NCBI GenBank assembly: GCA_902495545.1
Contig: CABUXM010000003.1
Span: 1 to 64,000, forward strand
Direction: 5' to 3'
DNA: 64,000 nucleotides
From: an uncultured Collinsella sp.
GTDB taxonomy: Bacteria > Actinomycetota > Coriobacteriia > Coriobacteriales > Coriobacteriaceae
This document shows, in pieces, positions 62,843 to 64,000 of the stretch. How positions within the stretch are numbered: position 1 is the stretch's first letter; every line of letters starts with the position of its first letter. The translations under genes and the position numbers were made by a program. The notes beneath the pieces are model-generated. The model did not search any database. It was given only the letters and a program-made list of their open reading frames with translations, and was not told the DNA's origin.

Positions 62843-63345
62843 TAGTTCTCCTCCTTGGCGGCGGCGGCGTCCTCAGCAGCCCACTTGGCCTCGAGAGCGG
62901 CCTCCTCAGCCATCTCCTTCTCGATGCGCTGCTCAGCGTTCTTGGCAGCAACAATCTTGGTCTTGATGGGGAGCTTGTGCTGCGCAAGACGCAGAGCCTC
63001 GCGAGCGACCTCCTCGGGAACACCCTTGACCTCGAACATGATGCGGCCGGGCTTGACGACGGCCACCCACTCCTCGGGGTTACCCTTACCAGAACCCATG
63101 CGAGTCTCGGCAGGCTTCTTGGTGATGGGCTTATCGGGGAAGATCGTGATGTAGACACGACCGCCACGCTTCATGTAGCGGGTCATGGCAATACGAGCGG
63201 CCTCGATCTGACGGTTGGTGATCCAATGGGCCTCGAGAGCCTGGATACCAAACTCGCCGAAATGCAGCTCGGTATTACCCTTGGCCTGGCCCTTCATGGA
63301 GCCACGCTGCACCTTGCGGTGAAGAATACGCTTAGGGGCAAGCAC
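62842..63345 (-). CDS. rplP: 50S ribosomal protein L16
   Basis: 50S protein near the peptidyl-transferase centre, 167 residues. The core includes [40 protein letters not shown] and [20 protein letters not shown]. About 30 extra residues at the C-terminus form an Ala/Glu-rich helix ([20 protein letters not shown]) beyond the usual ~137-residue length. The start overlaps the rpsC stop by one base. Confidence 0.96.
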   Translation of the reverse strand: MLAPKRILHRKVQRGSMKGQAKGNTELHFGEFGIQALEAHWITNRQIEAARIAMTRYMKRGGRVYITIFPDKPITKKPAETRMGSGKGNPEEWVAVVKPGRIMFEVKGVPEEVAREALRLAQHKLPIKTKIVAAKNAEQRIEKEMAEEAALEAKWAAEDAAAAKEEN

Positions 63346-64000
63346 TACTGACCCCTCCTCTCGGAGTTACGACGACGAGGACGGGAAGAGCCCTCGAGTG
63401 CAGGGTTGGGAACAGGCTGGCCCGGGAGCTTCTCGCCCAGGTAGATCCAGACCTTCACGCCGCAAGCGCCCATGGTGGTGCTGGCGACAGCCGTGCCGTA
63501 GTCGATCTTGGCACGGAGGGTGTGCAGAGGCACGCGACCCTCGCGGTACCACTCACGACGGCCCATCTCGGCACCGCCGAGACGACCGGAGCACTGGATA
63601 CGGATGCCCTTAGCGCCGGCCTTGCGGGCGGACTGGACAGCCTTGCGCATAGCGCGACGGAAGGCAACGCGGCCCTCGAGCTGCTCGGCGATAGACTGAG
63701 CAACGAGGTTGGCGTCGAGCTCGGGGCGCTTGATCTCGACAACGTCGACGGAGAGCTGGCCCTTGGAGACGCCAGCGACCTTCTCGAGCTCGGTGCGGAG
63801 GGTATCGATCTCGGCACCCTTCTTACCGATGACAACGCCGGGGCGAGCGGTGAGGATAATGACCTTCACCTTGTCGCCAGCGCGCTCGATCTCGACGCGG
63901 GAGACAGCTGCGCGGGAAAGACGCTTCTCGAGGTACTTGCGGATCTCGAGATCGTTACCGAGGGTCTTAGCGTAATCCTTCTCTGCGAACCAGCGGGAGC
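63345..64000 (-). CDS. rpsC: 30S ribosomal protein S3 (partial at window edge)
   Basis: mRNA-entry-channel protein. At least 217 residues are inside the window and the N-terminus lies beyond its edge. [20 protein letters not shown] and [20 protein letters not shown] precede the KH domain ([20 protein letters not shown]). The C-terminal domain has [20 protein letters not shown] and [20 protein letters not shown], then a basic tail. An internal ATG at 63869 is not the start. Confidence 0.96.
   Translation of the reverse strand, partial: SRWFAEKDYAKTLGNDLEIRKYLEKRLSRAAVSRVEIERAGDKVKVIILTARPGVVIGKKGAEIDTLRTELEKVAGVSKGQLSVDVVEIKRPELDANLVAQSIAEQLEGRVAFRRAMRKAVQSARKAGAKGIRIQCSGRLGGAEMGRREWYREGRVPLHTLRAKIDYGTAVASTTMGACGVKVWIYLGEKLPGQPVPNPALEGSSRPRRRNSERRGQ

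Overview
The window looks like a chromosomal segment of a high-GC gut actinobacterium of the class Coriobacteriia, most likely Collinsella or a close relative. This rests on base composition, codon use, the ribosomal gene order and the character of the proteins. It is an inference; no database search was possible. No rRNA, tRNA or CRISPR array was seen.

Region 1 (0.1-5.2 kb) is accessory DNA. It holds a three-gene minus-strand cassette (small secreted peptide, fused ABC-2 permease, ABC ATPase) resembling a lactococcin-972-type bacteriocin locus, a DUF2975 membrane protein with its small Cro/CI regulator, and a tyrosine-recombinase remnant without its N-terminus. Region 2 (5.5-20 kb) is mostly housekeeping: ACT-domain protein, citrate synthase, two Cof-type HAD phosphatases, adenine deaminase, TyrS, a U32 protein, a class A penicillin-binding protein, ArgR, a glycosyltransferase and TruA.

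Region 3 (20.1-29.9 kb, minus strand) is the distal half of the S10-spc-alpha ribosomal supercluster, read from rplE down to rplQ. Its proximal half, rpsC-rplP-rpmC-rpsQ-rplN-rplX, lies at 61.5-64 kb. About 31.6 kb of unrelated genes sit between rplX and rplE, which are normally adjacent. An intrinsic terminator follows rplX and a promoter-like sequence precedes rplE, so the split looks real and accommodated.

Region 4 (30.2-61.2 kb) is the intervening block. Most of it is a selenium/molybdenum-hydroxylase-linked purine (uric acid/xanthine) degradation locus. It contains cofactor maturation genes (xdhC-like, yqeB, yqeC, mocA-like), a hydantoinase, YgeW, YgeY and YgeX, and then an NCS2 permease, SsnA, YgfK, a four-cluster ferredoxin and a two-domain xanthine dehydrogenase. 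Two YheO-type regulators sit at the heads of the two operons. The suggested flow is: purine uptake, hydroxylation or reduction by XdhD/ferredoxin/YgfK, ring opening by SsnA and HyuA, then YgeW/YgeY/YgeX releasing carbamoyl phosphate, ammonia and pyruvate from a diaminopropionate-type intermediate. ygfK carries an apparent single-base frameshift. A small island (40.3-44.5 kb) inside the locus holds a proline-rich membrane protein, a DUF4143 ATPase behind a 33-bp periodic repeat array, and an AbiE toxin-antitoxin pair with a frameshifted toxin. The block ends with RidA, a second U32 protein, an RluA-type pseudouridine synthase and a DeoR regulator with a Gfo/Idh/MocA oxidoreductase.

Several dispersed palindromic repeat families occupy intergenic spaces, some overlapping stop codons, and one long hairpin covers a ribosome binding site.
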